From: DASZHJ01 sp035507155 | Lineage (GTDB): Bacteria; Pseudomonadota; Alphaproteobacteria; ATCC43930; CGMCC-115725 | DNA length: 64,000 nucleotides | Direction: 5' to 3' | Assembly (NCBI GenBank): GCA_035507155.1 | Contig: DATJOK010000054.1 | Span: 7,839-71,838 of the forward strand | Part shown: piece by piece, positions 1-8,624 of the stretch | How positions within the stretch are numbered: position 1 is the stretch's first letter | Layout: the number at the start of each line of letters is the position of its first letter | Translations under genes and position numbers: made by a program | The notes under the pieces: model-generated | What the model saw: the letters and a program-made list of their open reading frames with translations, nothing else | The model's database searches: none | Told to the model about the DNA's origin: nothing

Positions 1-640
1 CCAGGTCGATGGTGGCGCCGGCGCGGTAGTCCTCGCACATGGCATGGACGGTGGCGGGATCGCGCACGTGGCGCCGGTACTCCGCCAGCGCCTCCTTGGT
101 GAACTGGTGCTCGCCGCGGCGGAAGTAGAAGAGATCGGGATCGCCGGCGATGAGGCGCTCCGGCAGCGGCTCCTTCTGGGCCAGGAAGAACCAGTGGAAG
201 TAGCTCATGGCGAAGGCCATGTCGGCTCGGTCGAAGGCCTCGCCGGTCGGCACGATGTCGAGCACGGCGAGCTTCTGGACGCGCTCCGGATGGTCGATCG
301 CCAGGCGATAGGCGACGCGGCCGCCGCGGTCGTGGCCCGCCACCAGGAAGCGCTCGAAGCCGAGCTGTGCCATCACCGCGACCTGGTCGCGCGCCATCGC
401 CCGCTTGGAATAAGGCGCGTGGTCGGGCGTGCTCTCGGGCTTGGAGCTGTCGCCATAGCCGCGGAGATCCGGCGCCACCACGGTGAATTCCTCGGCCAAC
501 CGCGGCGCCACGAGGTGCCACATCACGTGGCTCTGCGGATGCCCGTGCAGCAGCAGCAGCGGCGGCCCACTGCCGCCGGTGCGCAGACGGATGCGCGACT
601 CGCCGGTGTCGATGGTCCTGAGCTCGAATCCCTCGAACAT
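1..640 (-). CDS. Alpha/beta hydrolase, haloacetate (fluoroacetate) dehalogenase-like, 3' end outside window
   Basis: The first 213 codons are visible and the frame stays open to the window edge. The product has an alpha/beta-hydrolase fold start (LLLLHGHPQ, residues 28-36), the nucleophile motif GHDRGGR with Asp104, an Asp in VLDIVPT (residue 128), a His-Trp pair at 149-150 and DYRAG near 204. These match the order of catalytic Asp, acid Asp and halide-binding His/Trp known in fluoroacetate dehalogenases; the catalytic His lies beyond the window. The ATG overlaps the stop of the HIT gene by one base, so the two are probably co-transcribed. Substrate is inferred; an epoxide or ester hydrolase is the alternative. 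Confidence 0.8.
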   Translation of the reverse strand, partial: MFEGFELRTIDTGESRIRLRTGGSGPPLLLLHGHPQSHVMWHLVAPRLAEEFTVVAPDLRGYGDSSKPESTPDHAPYSKRAMARDQVAVMAQLGFERFLVAGHDRGGRVAYRLAIDHPERVQKLAVLDIVPTGEAFDRADMAFAMSYFHWFFLAQKEPLPERLIAGDPDLFYFRRGEHQFTKEALAEYRRHVRDPATVHAMCEDYRAGATIDL

Positions 641-1059
641 CAGAGCGCCTTGCGGATCCGCTCGGCGACCTCGGCGATCCGTTTGAGATCGCCGGGCTTC
701 GGCACCCAGTTGATGGAGAGCCCGTCGTCGCGCCGGCGCGGCAGCACGTGGACGTGGAAGTGGAACACCGACTGCCCCGCGCCGGGCCCGTTCGCCTGCA
801 GCAGGTTGAGGCCGTCGGGCGCCAGCGTCTTGTTGACGGCGCTCGCCACTTTGATGATGGAGCCGCTGACGGCGGCGAAGGCCTCCGGCGTGACGGTGTA
901 GACGGTCGGGAAGTGCGCCTTGGGAATGACCAGGCAATGCCCGTCATTGGCGGGGTTGATGTCCATGAAGGCGAGCGTCCCTACGTCCTCCAGCAGCTTG
1001 AAGCTGGGAATGGCGCCGGCGACGATCTTGCAGAAGACGCAGGTGGGATCGCTGGTCAT
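640..1059 (-). CDS. HIT family nucleotide-binding protein
   Basis: This 139-residue protein carries the histidine triad His100-Phe-His102-Val-His104 near its C-terminus, preceded by the usual CVFCKI start (residues 7-12) and the IPKAH segment. HIT proteins of this length are nucleotide phosphoramidate or dinucleoside polyphosphate hydrolases related to Hint; the middle His is the nucleophile. The CxxC at residues 7-10 may bind zinc together with downstream His. It precedes and overlaps the dehalogenase-like gene on the same strand. The physiological substrate cannot be told from sequence. Confidence 0.93.
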   Translation of the reverse strand: MTSDPTCVFCKIVAGAIPSFKLLEDVGTLAFMDINPANDGHCLVIPKAHFPTVYTVTPEAFAAVSGSIIKVASAVNKTLAPDGLNLLQANGPGAGQSVFHFHVHVLPRRRDDGLSINWVPKPGDLKRIAEVAERIRKAL

Positions 1060-1128
1060 GAACTCACTTCCCCGCGGGGAGAGGAGCGGGGAGCCTAGCG
1101 AGCCATTGGTCGAAGTGCCAGCGGCTGC

Positions 1129-4100
1129 TTACTCGGCGGCGACCGCGTGCGGCGAGGGCGCGGCACTGAAGGCGGCGAGCAGTTTCTCCTGCTGGGCGAC
1201 GGCCTTGGCGAGGTTCGCCTCCTTGACGTGGCCGTAGCCGCGGATCTTCTCGGGAAGCCGCGCCAGCGCCACCGCGATCGCGTGGTTGTCGGGCGTGAGG
1301 GCGGGCAGCAGCCGCTGCACGAGGTCGCGATACTCGCCGATGAGCGCCCGCTCGCGCTTGCGCTCGGAGGTATAGCCGAAGGGATCGAGGGCGGTGCCGC
1401 GCAGGAAGCGGAGCTTCGCCAACCCCTTGAACGCCCACATCATCCAGGGCCCGTAGCTGCGCTTCTTCAGATGGCCGGTGCGCTCGTCGCGCTCGGCCAG
1501 CAGCGGCGGCGCCAGGTGGAACTCGAGCTTGACGTCGCCCTCGAAGCGTTCGGCGAGGCGGCGCGCGAAGCTGCCATCCGTATAGAGCCGCGCCACCTCG
1601 TACTCATCCTTGTAGGCCATCAGCTTGAAGAGGCCGCGCGCCGCCGCCTCGGTGAGCGCGGTGGCGCCGGGCACCCGCCGCTTCTCGGCGGCCTCGACGC
1701 TTCGCACGGCCTTGAGGTAGCGCTCGGCGTAGGCGGCGCTCTGGTAGCGGGTCAGGACGTCGACGCGCCGCGCGATCACCTCGTCGAGGGAGCGGGAGAG
1801 CGGCGCGACGGCGGTCTCAGCCGGCGCAGCGATCCGCTCCACCGCCACACGGTCGTGGGCGGCGCGGCGGCCCCAGAGGAAGGCCTGGCGGTTGAACTCG
1901 ACGGCGACGCCGTTCAGCTCGATGGCGCGATCGAGCGCCGCGGCGGAGAGCGGGATCCAGCCCTTCTGGAAGGCGAAGCCCAGCATGAAGAGGTTGGCGG
2001 CGATCGAATCGCCGAGCAGCCTCTCCGCGAGGGCGGTCGCGTCGATGAAATCGAGGTTGTGCGTGCCGATCACCTCGGCGATGTCGCTGGCGAGGCGCTT
2101 GCCGGGGAAGCGGAGGTCGGGATCGCGGGTGAAGGCGCCGGTGATGGTCTCGTGCCGGTTCACCACCGCGCGCCCGTCGCCGGCATGCAGCCGCGACAGC
2201 ACCTCGTAGCCGCCGGCGACCGCGATGTCGCAGCCGAGCAGGAGATCTGCGCCACCGGTCGAGAGGCGGACGGCGTGGAGATCCTCCGGCCGCGCCGCGA
2301 GGCGGATATGGCTGGTGACCGCGCCTCCTTTCTGGGCGAGGCCGGTCATGTCGAGGGTGCTGACGCCCTTGCCCTCGAGATGCGCTGCCATTCCCAGGAG
2401 CGCACCGATGGTGACGACGCCCGTGCCGCCGACGCCGGTGACGAGGATGCCATAGGGACGGTCGAGGGCAGGGATCGCGGGCTCCGGCAGCAGCGGGAAC
2501 ACCTTGCCGGCGCCGGCGGGGGCCACCTTCCGGAGGCTGCCGCCATGCACGGTGACGAAGCTCGGGCAGAAGCCGTTGAGGCAGGAGAAGTCCTTGTTGC
2601 AGCTCGACTGGTCGATGGCGCGCTTGCGGCCGAACTCGGTCTCCACCGGCACCACCGAGAGGCAGTTGGAGGCGGTGGAGCAGTCGCCGCAACCTTCGCA
2701 GACCTCCTCGTTGATGAAGACGCGCTTCGGCGGATCGGGGTAGCGGTTGCGCTTGCGCCGGCGGCGCTTCTCGGCGGCGCAGGTCTGGTCGTAGACGAGG
2801 ACAGAGACGCCCGAGGTCTCGCGGAGCTCGCGCTGGACGCGGTCGAGCTCGTCGCGGTGCTCGATGGTGACGCCGGCGGCGAAGCCGGCATCGAGGGAAT
2901 ACTTGTCGGGCTCGTCGCTGACGACGACGATGCGCTGGACGCCCTCGGCGGCGAGCTGCCGGGTGATCTGCGGCACGCTGATGGGGCCGTCCACCGGCTG
3001 GCCGCCGGTCATCGCGACGGCGTCGTTGAACAGCAGCTTGTAGGTGATGGTGACGCCGGCGGCGATCGCGGCGCGGATCGCCAGGATGCCGGAATGGTAG
3101 TACGTGCCGTCGCCGAGATTGGCGAAAATGTGCGGCGTCTCGGTGAAGGGCGCCTGGCCGATCCACGGCACCCCCTCGCCGCCCATCTGGGTGAAGGTGT
3201 CGGTGCTGCGGTCCATCCAGCCGACCATGTAATGGCAGCCGATGCCGGCGACCGCGCGGCTCCCCTCCGGCACCTTCGTCGAGGTGTTGTGCGGGCAGCC
3301 GGAGCAGAAATGCGGTGTGCGCTCGATCGCCGGCCGGTGCGCCTTGGCGATGCGCTCCTCGGCATCGAGCACGGCGAGACGCTCGGCGACGCGGGGGCTC
3401 GGGCCGAAGCGATGGATGCGGGCGGCGATGGCGCGGGCGATCTCGGTGGCGGTGAGCTCGCTGGTCTCGTGGAGCAGCGGCCGCCCGCGCTCGTCGGTCT
3501 TGCCGGTGACCAGCGGCCGCCGGTCGGCGGGAAGGTGATAGAGCGCGCTCTTCACCTGCTGCTCGATGACCGGCCGCTTCTCCTCGACGATCAGCAGCTC
3601 CTCGAGGCCGAGAGCGAAGTCGCGCAATCCCTCGGTCTCCAGCGGCCAGCTGAGCGCCACCTTGTAAAGGCTGATGCCGAGGCGCCGCGCCTCGGCGTCG
3701 TCGATGCCGAGATCCTCCAGCGCCTGGCGCACCTCGAGATAGGACTTGCCCGTGGTGACGATGCCGAGCCGGGGCTCGGGCGCCGGCAGCATCACGCGGT
3801 CGAGGCGGTTGGCACGGGCGAAGGCGAGCACCGCCGGCAGCCGCCAGAGCTTGAGACGCTGCTCCTGCGCCAGCGGCGGATCGGGCCAGCGGATGTTGAG
3901 GCCATCCGGCGGCAGCTCGAAATCCGGGATCGCGATCTCCGCGGCCTGTGGATCGACCGTCACCGAGGCGGCGCTGTCCATGGTATCGGCGAGCGCCTTG
4001 AATCCCACCCAGCAGCCGCTGTAGCGCGAGAGCGCCCAGCCATAGAGGCCGAGATCGAGGATGTCCTGCACGCCCGAGGGGTTCAGCACCGGGATCGAGG

Positions 4101-4596
4101 CGTCGATGAAGGCGTATTCCGACTGGTGCGGCAGCGTCGAGGACTTGCTGGCATGGTCGTCGCCCGCGAGCAGCAGCACGCCGCCCTTGGCGGCGGTGCC
4201 GGCGGCGTTGCCGTGCTTGAATACGTCGCCGCTGCGGTCGACGCCCGGCCCCTTGCCGTACCACATGGCGAAGACGCCGTCGTACTTGGCGCCGGGAAAG
4301 AGGCCGACCTGCTGGGTGCCCCAGACGGCGGTCGCGGCGAGGTCCTCGTTGAGGCCAGGCTGGAAGCGGATGTGATGGCGGTCGAGGAAGGACTGCGCGT
4401 GCCAGAGCGCCTGGTCGAGACCGCCCAGCGGCGAGCCGCGATAGCCGGAGATGAAACCGGCGGTGTTGAGGCCCAAGGCGGTGTCGCGCCGGCGCTGCAT
4501 CATCGGCAGCCGGGCCAGGGCCTGGATGCCGCTCAGATAGATGCGGCCATGCTCGACCGCGTATTTGTCGTCGAGAGTGACGGCTGCGAGCGCCAT
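1129..4596 (-). CDS. Indolepyruvate ferredoxin oxidoreductase, fused alpha-beta type
   Basis: At 1155 residues this is the single-chain form in which the alpha and beta subunits are fused. It would oxidatively decarboxylate aryl pyruvates to aryl-acetyl-CoA with ferredoxin as acceptor. Visible landmarks are the N-terminal pyruvate-oxidoreductase domain (GYRGSPLGG at 51-59), CSGCPHN at 431-437, the thiamine diphosphate motif GDGTYYHSG at 495-503, an iron-sulfur region with CEGCGDC at 633-639 and a Cys-rich stretch to 677, and a C-terminal gamma-type domain starting with GVGGTGV at 721. A GGGAGG Shine-Dalgarno lies at 4604-4609. The opposite strand is open over almost the same span, which is a codon-bias shadow. 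Confidence 0.95.
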   Translation of the reverse strand: MALAAVTLDDKYAVEHGRIYLSGIQALARLPMMQRRRDTALGLNTAGFISGYRGSPLGGLDQALWHAQSFLDRHHIRFQPGLNEDLAATAVWGTQQVGLFPGAKYDGVFAMWYGKGPGVDRSGDVFKHGNAAGTAAKGGVLLLAGDDHASKSSTLPHQSEYAFIDASIPVLNPSGVQDILDLGLYGWALSRYSGCWVGFKALADTMDSAASVTVDPQAAEIAIPDFELPPDGLNIRWPDPPLAQEQRLKLWRLPAVLAFARANRLDRVMLPAPEPRLGIVTTGKSYLEVRQALEDLGIDDAEARRLGISLYKVALSWPLETEGLRDFALGLEELLIVEEKRPVIEQQVKSALYHLPADRRPLVTGKTDERGRPLLHETSELTATEIARAIAARIHRFGPSPRVAERLAVLDAEERIAKAHRPAIERTPHFCSGCPHNTSTKVPEGSRAVAGIGCHYMVGWMDRSTDTFTQMGGEGVPWIGQAPFTETPHIFANLGDGTYYHSGILAIRAAIAAGVTITYKLLFNDAVAMTGGQPVDGPISVPQITRQLAAEGVQRIVVVSDEPDKYSLDAGFAAGVTIEHRDELDRVQRELRETSGVSVLVYDQTCAAEKRRRRKRNRYPDPPKRVFINEEVCEGCGDCSTASNCLSVVPVETEFGRKRAIDQSSCNKDFSCLNGFCPSFVTVHGGSLRKVAPAGAGKVFPLLPEPAIPALDRPYGILVTGVGGTGVVTIGALLGMAAHLEGKGVSTLDMTGLAQKGGAVTSHIRLAARPEDLHAVRLSTGGADLLLGCDIAVAGGYEVLSRLHAGDGRAVVNRHETITGAFTRDPDLRFPGKRLASDIAEVIGTHNLDFIDATALAERLLGDSIAANLFMLGFAFQKGWIPLSAAALDRAIELNGVAVEFNRQAFLWGRRAAHDRVAVERIAAPAETAVAPLSRSLDEVIARRVDVLTRYQSAAYAERYLKAVRSVEAAEKRRVPGATALTEAAARGLFKLMAYKDEYEVARLYTDGSFARRLAERFEGDVKLEFHLAPPLLAERDERTGHLKKRSYGPWMMWAFKGLAKLRFLRGTALDPFGYTSERKRERALIGEYRDLVQRLLPALTPDNHAIAVALARLPEKIRGYGHVKEANLAKAVAQQEKLLAAFSAAPSPHAVAAE

Positions 4597-4640
4597 CCCC
4601 GGCCTCCCGCTTGATTGGATAGGGCCGAAACGCTGACCTA

Positions 4641-4669
4641 TAGATAATCCTCTGAGATTACTGACTCAA
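4641..4669 (-). promoter_or_regulatory. Candidate sigma-70 promoter of the indolepyruvate oxidoreductase gene
   Basis: On the minus strand TTGAGT (4669-4664) and TATCTA (4646-4641) are separated by exactly 17 bases and sit about 45 bases before the ATG. The surrounding 4620-4680 is locally AT-rich compared with its neighbours. Seen by eye only; no transcription data. Confidence 0.45.
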
Positions 4670-4892
4670 TTAACCCGCAACGCGACAGCTCACTTCGCAA
4701 GGAACATGCGTCAGCCGGTCGCAGGGGCGAGAGAAAGTGTCTTCCGGCCGGGCCGGCGCGAAGTTTTCGGCTCGGCGTGTTGCGCCGCAAAATGCCGGTC
4801 ATCCGCGACTCCCCCGCGAATCCGCCCGTTCGTTGCGCAGCGGCGCCGGGGCGGGATAGGCTGTCCGCCACCCGTTCTCTGGAGGACCAGCC

Positions 4893-6293
4893 GTGCTGCC
4901 TGCCCCCAAGCTTCAACGCGACCCGCCGAACCGCGTGGTGATGGACACGCTGCGCCAGCGCTTCGGCGAGCGCTTCTCCACCGCGGCCTCGATCTGCGAG
5001 CAGCACGGCAAGGACGAGTCCTTCCACGCGCCGGCGCCGCCGGACGGCGTCGTGTTCGCGCGCTCGACCGAGGAGGTCGCGGAGATCGTCAAGCTCTGCG
5101 CCGAGCACCGGGTTCCGGTGATCCCCTTCGGCACCGGCACTTCGCTCGAGGGTCACGTCGCCGCGCTCAACGGCGGCATCTGCATCGACGTCTCGCAGAT
5201 GAACAAGGTGCTGCGCGTTAGCGTCGAGGATCTCGACGTGACCCTGCAGCCGGGCGTCACCCGCAAGCAGCTCAACGAGTACCTCCGAGACACCGGTCTC
5301 TTCTTCCCGATCGACCCGGGCGCCGACGCCTCGCTCGGCGGCATGACGGCGACCCGCGCGTCGGGTACCAACGCGGTCCGTTACGGCACCATGCGCGAGA
5401 ACGTGCTCTCGCTCACCGTGGTGCTGGCCGACGGGCGGGTGATCCGCACCGCGCACCGGGCGCGGAAATCGGCGGCGGGCTACGACCTGACGCGGCTCTT
5501 CGTCGGGTCCGAGGGGACGCTCGGCGTCATCACCGAGATCACGCTGCGGCTCTACGGCATCCCCGAGCAGATCTCGGCCGCGGTCTGCCCGTTTCCCACC
5601 ATCAAGGACGCGGTCGATACCACCGTGATGATGATCCAGGCGGGCATTCCGATCGCGCGGGTCGAGCTGCTGGACGCGCTCCAGATGGACGCCGTCAACA
5701 AGTACTCCAAGCTCGACTACACGGTGGCGCCGACGCTGCTCTTCGAGTTCCACGGCACCAAGGCCGGCGTCGACGAGCAGATCGGGATGGTGAGGGACTT
5801 TGCCGCAGAGCATGGCGGCACGGAATTCCGCTTCGCTTCCTCGATGGAGGAGCGCAACAAGCTCTGGCAGGCGCGCCACGACGGGTACTACGCCGTGCTG
5901 GCGCTCCGTCCCGGCGGCAAGGGGCTCGCCACCGACGTCTGCGTGCCGATCTCGCGCTTGACCGAGTGCATCACCGAGACCACCGAGGATCTCGCCAAGT
6001 GCTCGGTGCCGGCGGCGATCGTCGGTCATGTGGGCGACGGCAATTTCCACATCGCCTTCATCTTCGATCCCGACAATGCCGCCGAGGCGGAGGAGATCAA
6101 CGCCATCAACGAGCGCCTGGTGCATCGGGCGCTCGCCATGGACGGCACCTGCACCGGCGAGCACGGCATCGGCTACGGCAAGATGGACTTCCTCGTGGCG
6201 GAGCACGGCGAGGCAGTGAGCGTCATGCGCTCGATCAAGAAGGCGCTCGATCCCCACAACATCATGAACCCCGGCAAGATCATCCGGGTGTGA
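4893..6293 (+). CDS. FAD-linked oxidase, D-lactate dehydrogenase (cytochrome)/GlcD-like
   Basis: The 466-residue product has the FAD-binding-type-4 (VAO/PCMH) fold: PFGTGTSLEGH near residue 77 and the GGMTATRASG and GSEGTLGVIT segments bind the flavin. The C-terminal half contains GHVGDGNFH (around residue 379) and GEHGIGYGK (around 426), typical of D-lactate dehydrogenase and glycolate oxidase subunit GlcD. No GlcE or GlcF subunit is adjacent, which favours a single-chain D-lactate (or D-2-hydroxyacid) dehydrogenase. The start is GTG, chosen because GGAGGA at 4881-4886 is correctly placed. It is divergent from the indolepyruvate oxidoreductase gene. Confidence 0.92.
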   Translation: MLPAPKLQRDPPNRVVMDTLRQRFGERFSTAASICEQHGKDESFHAPAPPDGVVFARSTEEVAEIVKLCAEHRVPVIPFGTGTSLEGHVAALNGGICIDVSQMNKVLRVSVEDLDVTLQPGVTRKQLNEYLRDTGLFFPIDPGADASLGGMTATRASGTNAVRYGTMRENVLSLTVVLADGRVIRTAHRARKSAAGYDLTRLFVGSEGTLGVITEITLRLYGIPEQISAAVCPFPTIKDAVDTTVMMIQAGIPIARVELLDALQMDAVNKYSKLDYTVAPTLLFEFHGTKAGVDEQIGMVRDFAAEHGGTEFRFASSMEERNKLWQARHDGYYAVLALRPGGKGLATDVCVPISRLTECITETTEDLAKCSVPAAIVGHVGDGNFHIAFIFDPDNAAEAEEINAINERLVHRALAMDGTCTGEHGIGYGKMDFLVAEHGEAVSVMRSIKKALDPHNIMNPGKIIRV

Positions 6294-6354
6294 GGGCGCT
6301 GGGCGCTACGCCGCGGGCCGCTCCTGAAACCGATCCAGGATCGAGCTTAGCGTC

Positions 6355-7011
6355 TCACTTCGCGCCGACCGCGAGCCCCACCGGGCAGGAGACGCCGGTG
6401 CCGCCGAGGCCGCAGTAGCCGCCGGGGTTCTTCGCCAGATACTGCTGATGATAGTCCTCGGCGTAATAGAAGTCCGGAACGTCGCGGATCTCGGTGGTGA
6501 TCTGCCCGTAGCCCTGCGCCTTGAGCGCCTGCTCATAGGCGGCGCGCGACGCCTCGGCGGCGCTGCGCTGCGCTTCCGAGCGGACATAGATCGCCGAGCG
6601 GTACTGCGTCCCGACGTCGTTGCCCTGGCGCATGCCCTGGGTCGGGTCGTGGCTCTCCCAGAACACCTTCAGCAGCTCCTCGTAGGAGATCTGCTTCGGA
6701 TCGAACACCACCAGCACCGCCTCGGTGTGGCCGGTGCGGCCGCTGCAGACCTCCTCGTAGGTGGGATTGGGGGTGTAACCGCCCGCATAACCCACGGCTG
6801 TGCTGTAGACGCCGGGCAGCTGCCAGAACTTGCGCTCGGCGCCCCAGAAGCAGCCGAGACCGAAGACCGCGGTCTCGAGGCCGGCGGGGAAGGGCGGCTT
6901 CAGCGATGTGCCTTTGACCGCGTGGGCGGCCGGAACCGGCATCGCGGCGGAGCGGCCGGCAAGCGCGTTCTCGCGGCTCGGCAAGCTGCTCTTCTTGGAT
7001 GTCATCCACAT
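6355..7011 (-). CDS. msrA: Peptide-methionine (S)-S-oxide reductase MsrA
   Basis: The enzyme reduces methionine-S-sulfoxide in oxidised proteins. The catalytic motif GCFWG has Cys54, followed by the family segments GYAGG, HTEAV and DVGTQYRS. Two C-terminal cysteines (200 and 209, in GGYCG and SCPVG) are placed as recycling cysteines, as in E. coli-type MsrA. Length 218 residues is usual. AAGGAGGG at 7020-7027 supports this ATG over the in-frame ATG two codons later. It is divergent from the transporter gene downstream; no MsrB is nearby. Confidence 0.96.
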   Translation of the reverse strand: MWMTSKKSSLPSRENALAGRSAAMPVPAAHAVKGTSLKPPFPAGLETAVFGLGCFWGAERKFWQLPGVYSTAVGYAGGYTPNPTYEEVCSGRTGHTEAVLVVFDPKQISYEELLKVFWESHDPTQGMRQGNDVGTQYRSAIYVRSEAQRSAAEASRAAYEQALKAQGYGQITTEIRDVPDFYYAEDYHQQYLAKNPGGYCGLGGTGVSCPVGLAVGAK

Positions 7012-7267
7012 GGGGTTTTCCCTCCTTCGTTCGCCGCCTCTATCGGTGATCCTAATATAGGAAGCGACCGCAGCCGGCAGTAGAGGCCATCGCAGCGCCG
7101 TGAAGAGGCCTCCGGTGGCCGGTTGTGCTTGTCAGGGCGCGCCGGGGCCGGCATTGATGCGGGCTGCTGGGGGGCGGGCGAGGGAGCGATGGCGCATCGG
7201 ACGCGAGAGTGGCGGGAGAGGAGTCTTGCGTCCTTGGGGCGGCGCGGCGGGCTTCGGAGCGGTCGCG

Positions 7268-8608
7268 ATGGCTGAGCCCCGGCACCTCCTCCTGGGGCTC
7301 GATCCGATGTGGGTCGCGGGCTTCGTCCTGGTGGCGACCTATGTGCTCATCGTCACCGAGCGGCTCAATCGATCGATCATCGCGCTCCTCGGCGCCGGGC
7401 TGCTGATCGTTTCCGGCGTCCTGACCCAGGACGAGGCGATCAAGGGTATCGATTTCAACACCATCGCGCTCCTCACGGGGATGATGGTGCTGGTCTCGAT
7501 TGCCCGCCGCAGCGGCATGTTCGAGTATCTGGCGATCTGGTCGGCGAAGCGCGGTCGCGCCGAGCCCTGGCGCATGCTGCTGATCCTCTCCTGCACGACG
7601 GCGGTGCTCTCGGCCTTCCTCGACAACGTCACCACCGTGCTGCTGATCGCGCCGGTGACGCTGTCGGTAACCCGCCGGCTTGGCGTCCCCGCCTATCCTT
7701 TTCTCTTCGCGGAGATCTTCGCCTCCAACATCGGCGGCACGGCAACCCTCATCGGCGATCCGCCGAACATCATCATCGGCTCGGCGGCGCATCTCAGCTT
7801 TAACGACTTCGTCTATCATCTGACGCCGGTCATCCTCCTGGTGATGGTTGCGCAGGTGGCGGCGACCCACCTGATCTGGGGCGCGAAGATGCATGCGGCG
7901 GCCGAGGCGCGCGCCGCCGTGATGGCGCTCGACGAGCGGAGCGCGGTAACCGACTGGCCGCTGCTGCGCTTCTCTCTGCTGGTGATCGGCGCCGTGCTCC
8001 TCGCCTTCGTGCTCGCCAAGCCTCTCGGCCTCGAGCCCGGCACCATCGCGCTCTTCGGCGCCGCCGTCCTGATGCTGCTGCACAACATCGAGCACCACCG
8101 CGAGATCGAGAAGCAGACCGAGAAGGTGACGGCCACTTTCGGCGAGGTTGACTGGATCACCATCTTCTTCTTCGTCGGGCTTTTCATCGTGGTGCACGGC
8201 CTCGAGGTCACCGGCGTCCTCGGTCTGATGGCAAAGGAGCTGATCGATCTCACCGGCGGCAACTTCGTGCTGACCGCCTATGTGATCCTCTGGGCTTCAG
8301 CGATCCTGTCGGCGATCGTCGACAACATCCCCTATGTCGCCACCATGATCCCGCTGGTGAAGGCCATGGCGCCGAGCTTCGGCGGCGCCGAGCATCTGGT
8401 GCCGCTCTGGTGGGCGCTCTCGCTTGGCGCCTGTCTCGGTGGCAACGGTACGCTCATCGGTGCCTCGGCCAACCTCACCGTCGCCGGCATCGCCGAGCGC
8501 CAGGGCGTGCCCTTCGGCTTCTGGCAGTATACGAAATACGGCTTCGGGCTGATGCTGCTCCACGTCGCGATCTGCCACGCCTATCTGTGGCTGCGTTATC
8601 TCTCATGA
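7268..8608 (+). CDS. ArsB/NhaD-type (SLC13-like) membrane transporter
   Basis: The product is about 446 residues with some ten to twelve hydrophobic segments. It shows the ion-transporter superfamily signatures NIGGTATLIGDPPN in the first half and LGGNGTLIGASAN in the second, plus paired DN motifs (AFLDNVTTVL and AIVDNIPYVA), typical of ArsB, NhaD and YbiR-like proteins. It may export arsenite or anions, or exchange Na+ for H+. I chose ATG 7268 because GGAG at 7256-7259 precedes it; an upstream in-frame ATG at 7100 would add 56 low-complexity Arg/Gly-rich residues. nhaA follows after 16 bases, so a shared role in cation homeostasis is plausible. Confidence 0.87.
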   Translation: MAEPRHLLLGLDPMWVAGFVLVATYVLIVTERLNRSIIALLGAGLLIVSGVLTQDEAIKGIDFNTIALLTGMMVLVSIARRSGMFEYLAIWSAKRGRAEPWRMLLILSCTTAVLSAFLDNVTTVLLIAPVTLSVTRRLGVPAYPFLFAEIFASNIGGTATLIGDPPNIIIGSAAHLSFNDFVYHLTPVILLVMVAQVAATHLIWGAKMHAAAEARAAVMALDERSAVTDWPLLRFSLLVIGAVLLAFVLAKPLGLEPGTIALFGAAVLMLLHNIEHHREIEKQTEKVTATFGEVDWITIFFFVGLFIVVHGLEVTGVLGLMAKELIDLTGGNFVLTAYVILWASAILSAIVDNIPYVATMIPLVKAMAPSFGGAEHLVPLWWALSLGACLGGNGTLIGASANLTVAGIAERQGVPFGFWQYTKYGFGLMLLHVAICHAYLWLRYLS

Positions 8609-8624
8609 ACGGCCGGAGCGGTTG

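Noticed and set aside
1147..4614. A 1155-codon open frame on the plus strand opposite the indolepyruvate oxidoreductase gene
   Set aside because: The minus strand has full catalytic and Fe-S motifs; the plus frame is rich in Gly, Ala, Arg and Glu with no motif, as expected from high third-position GC.
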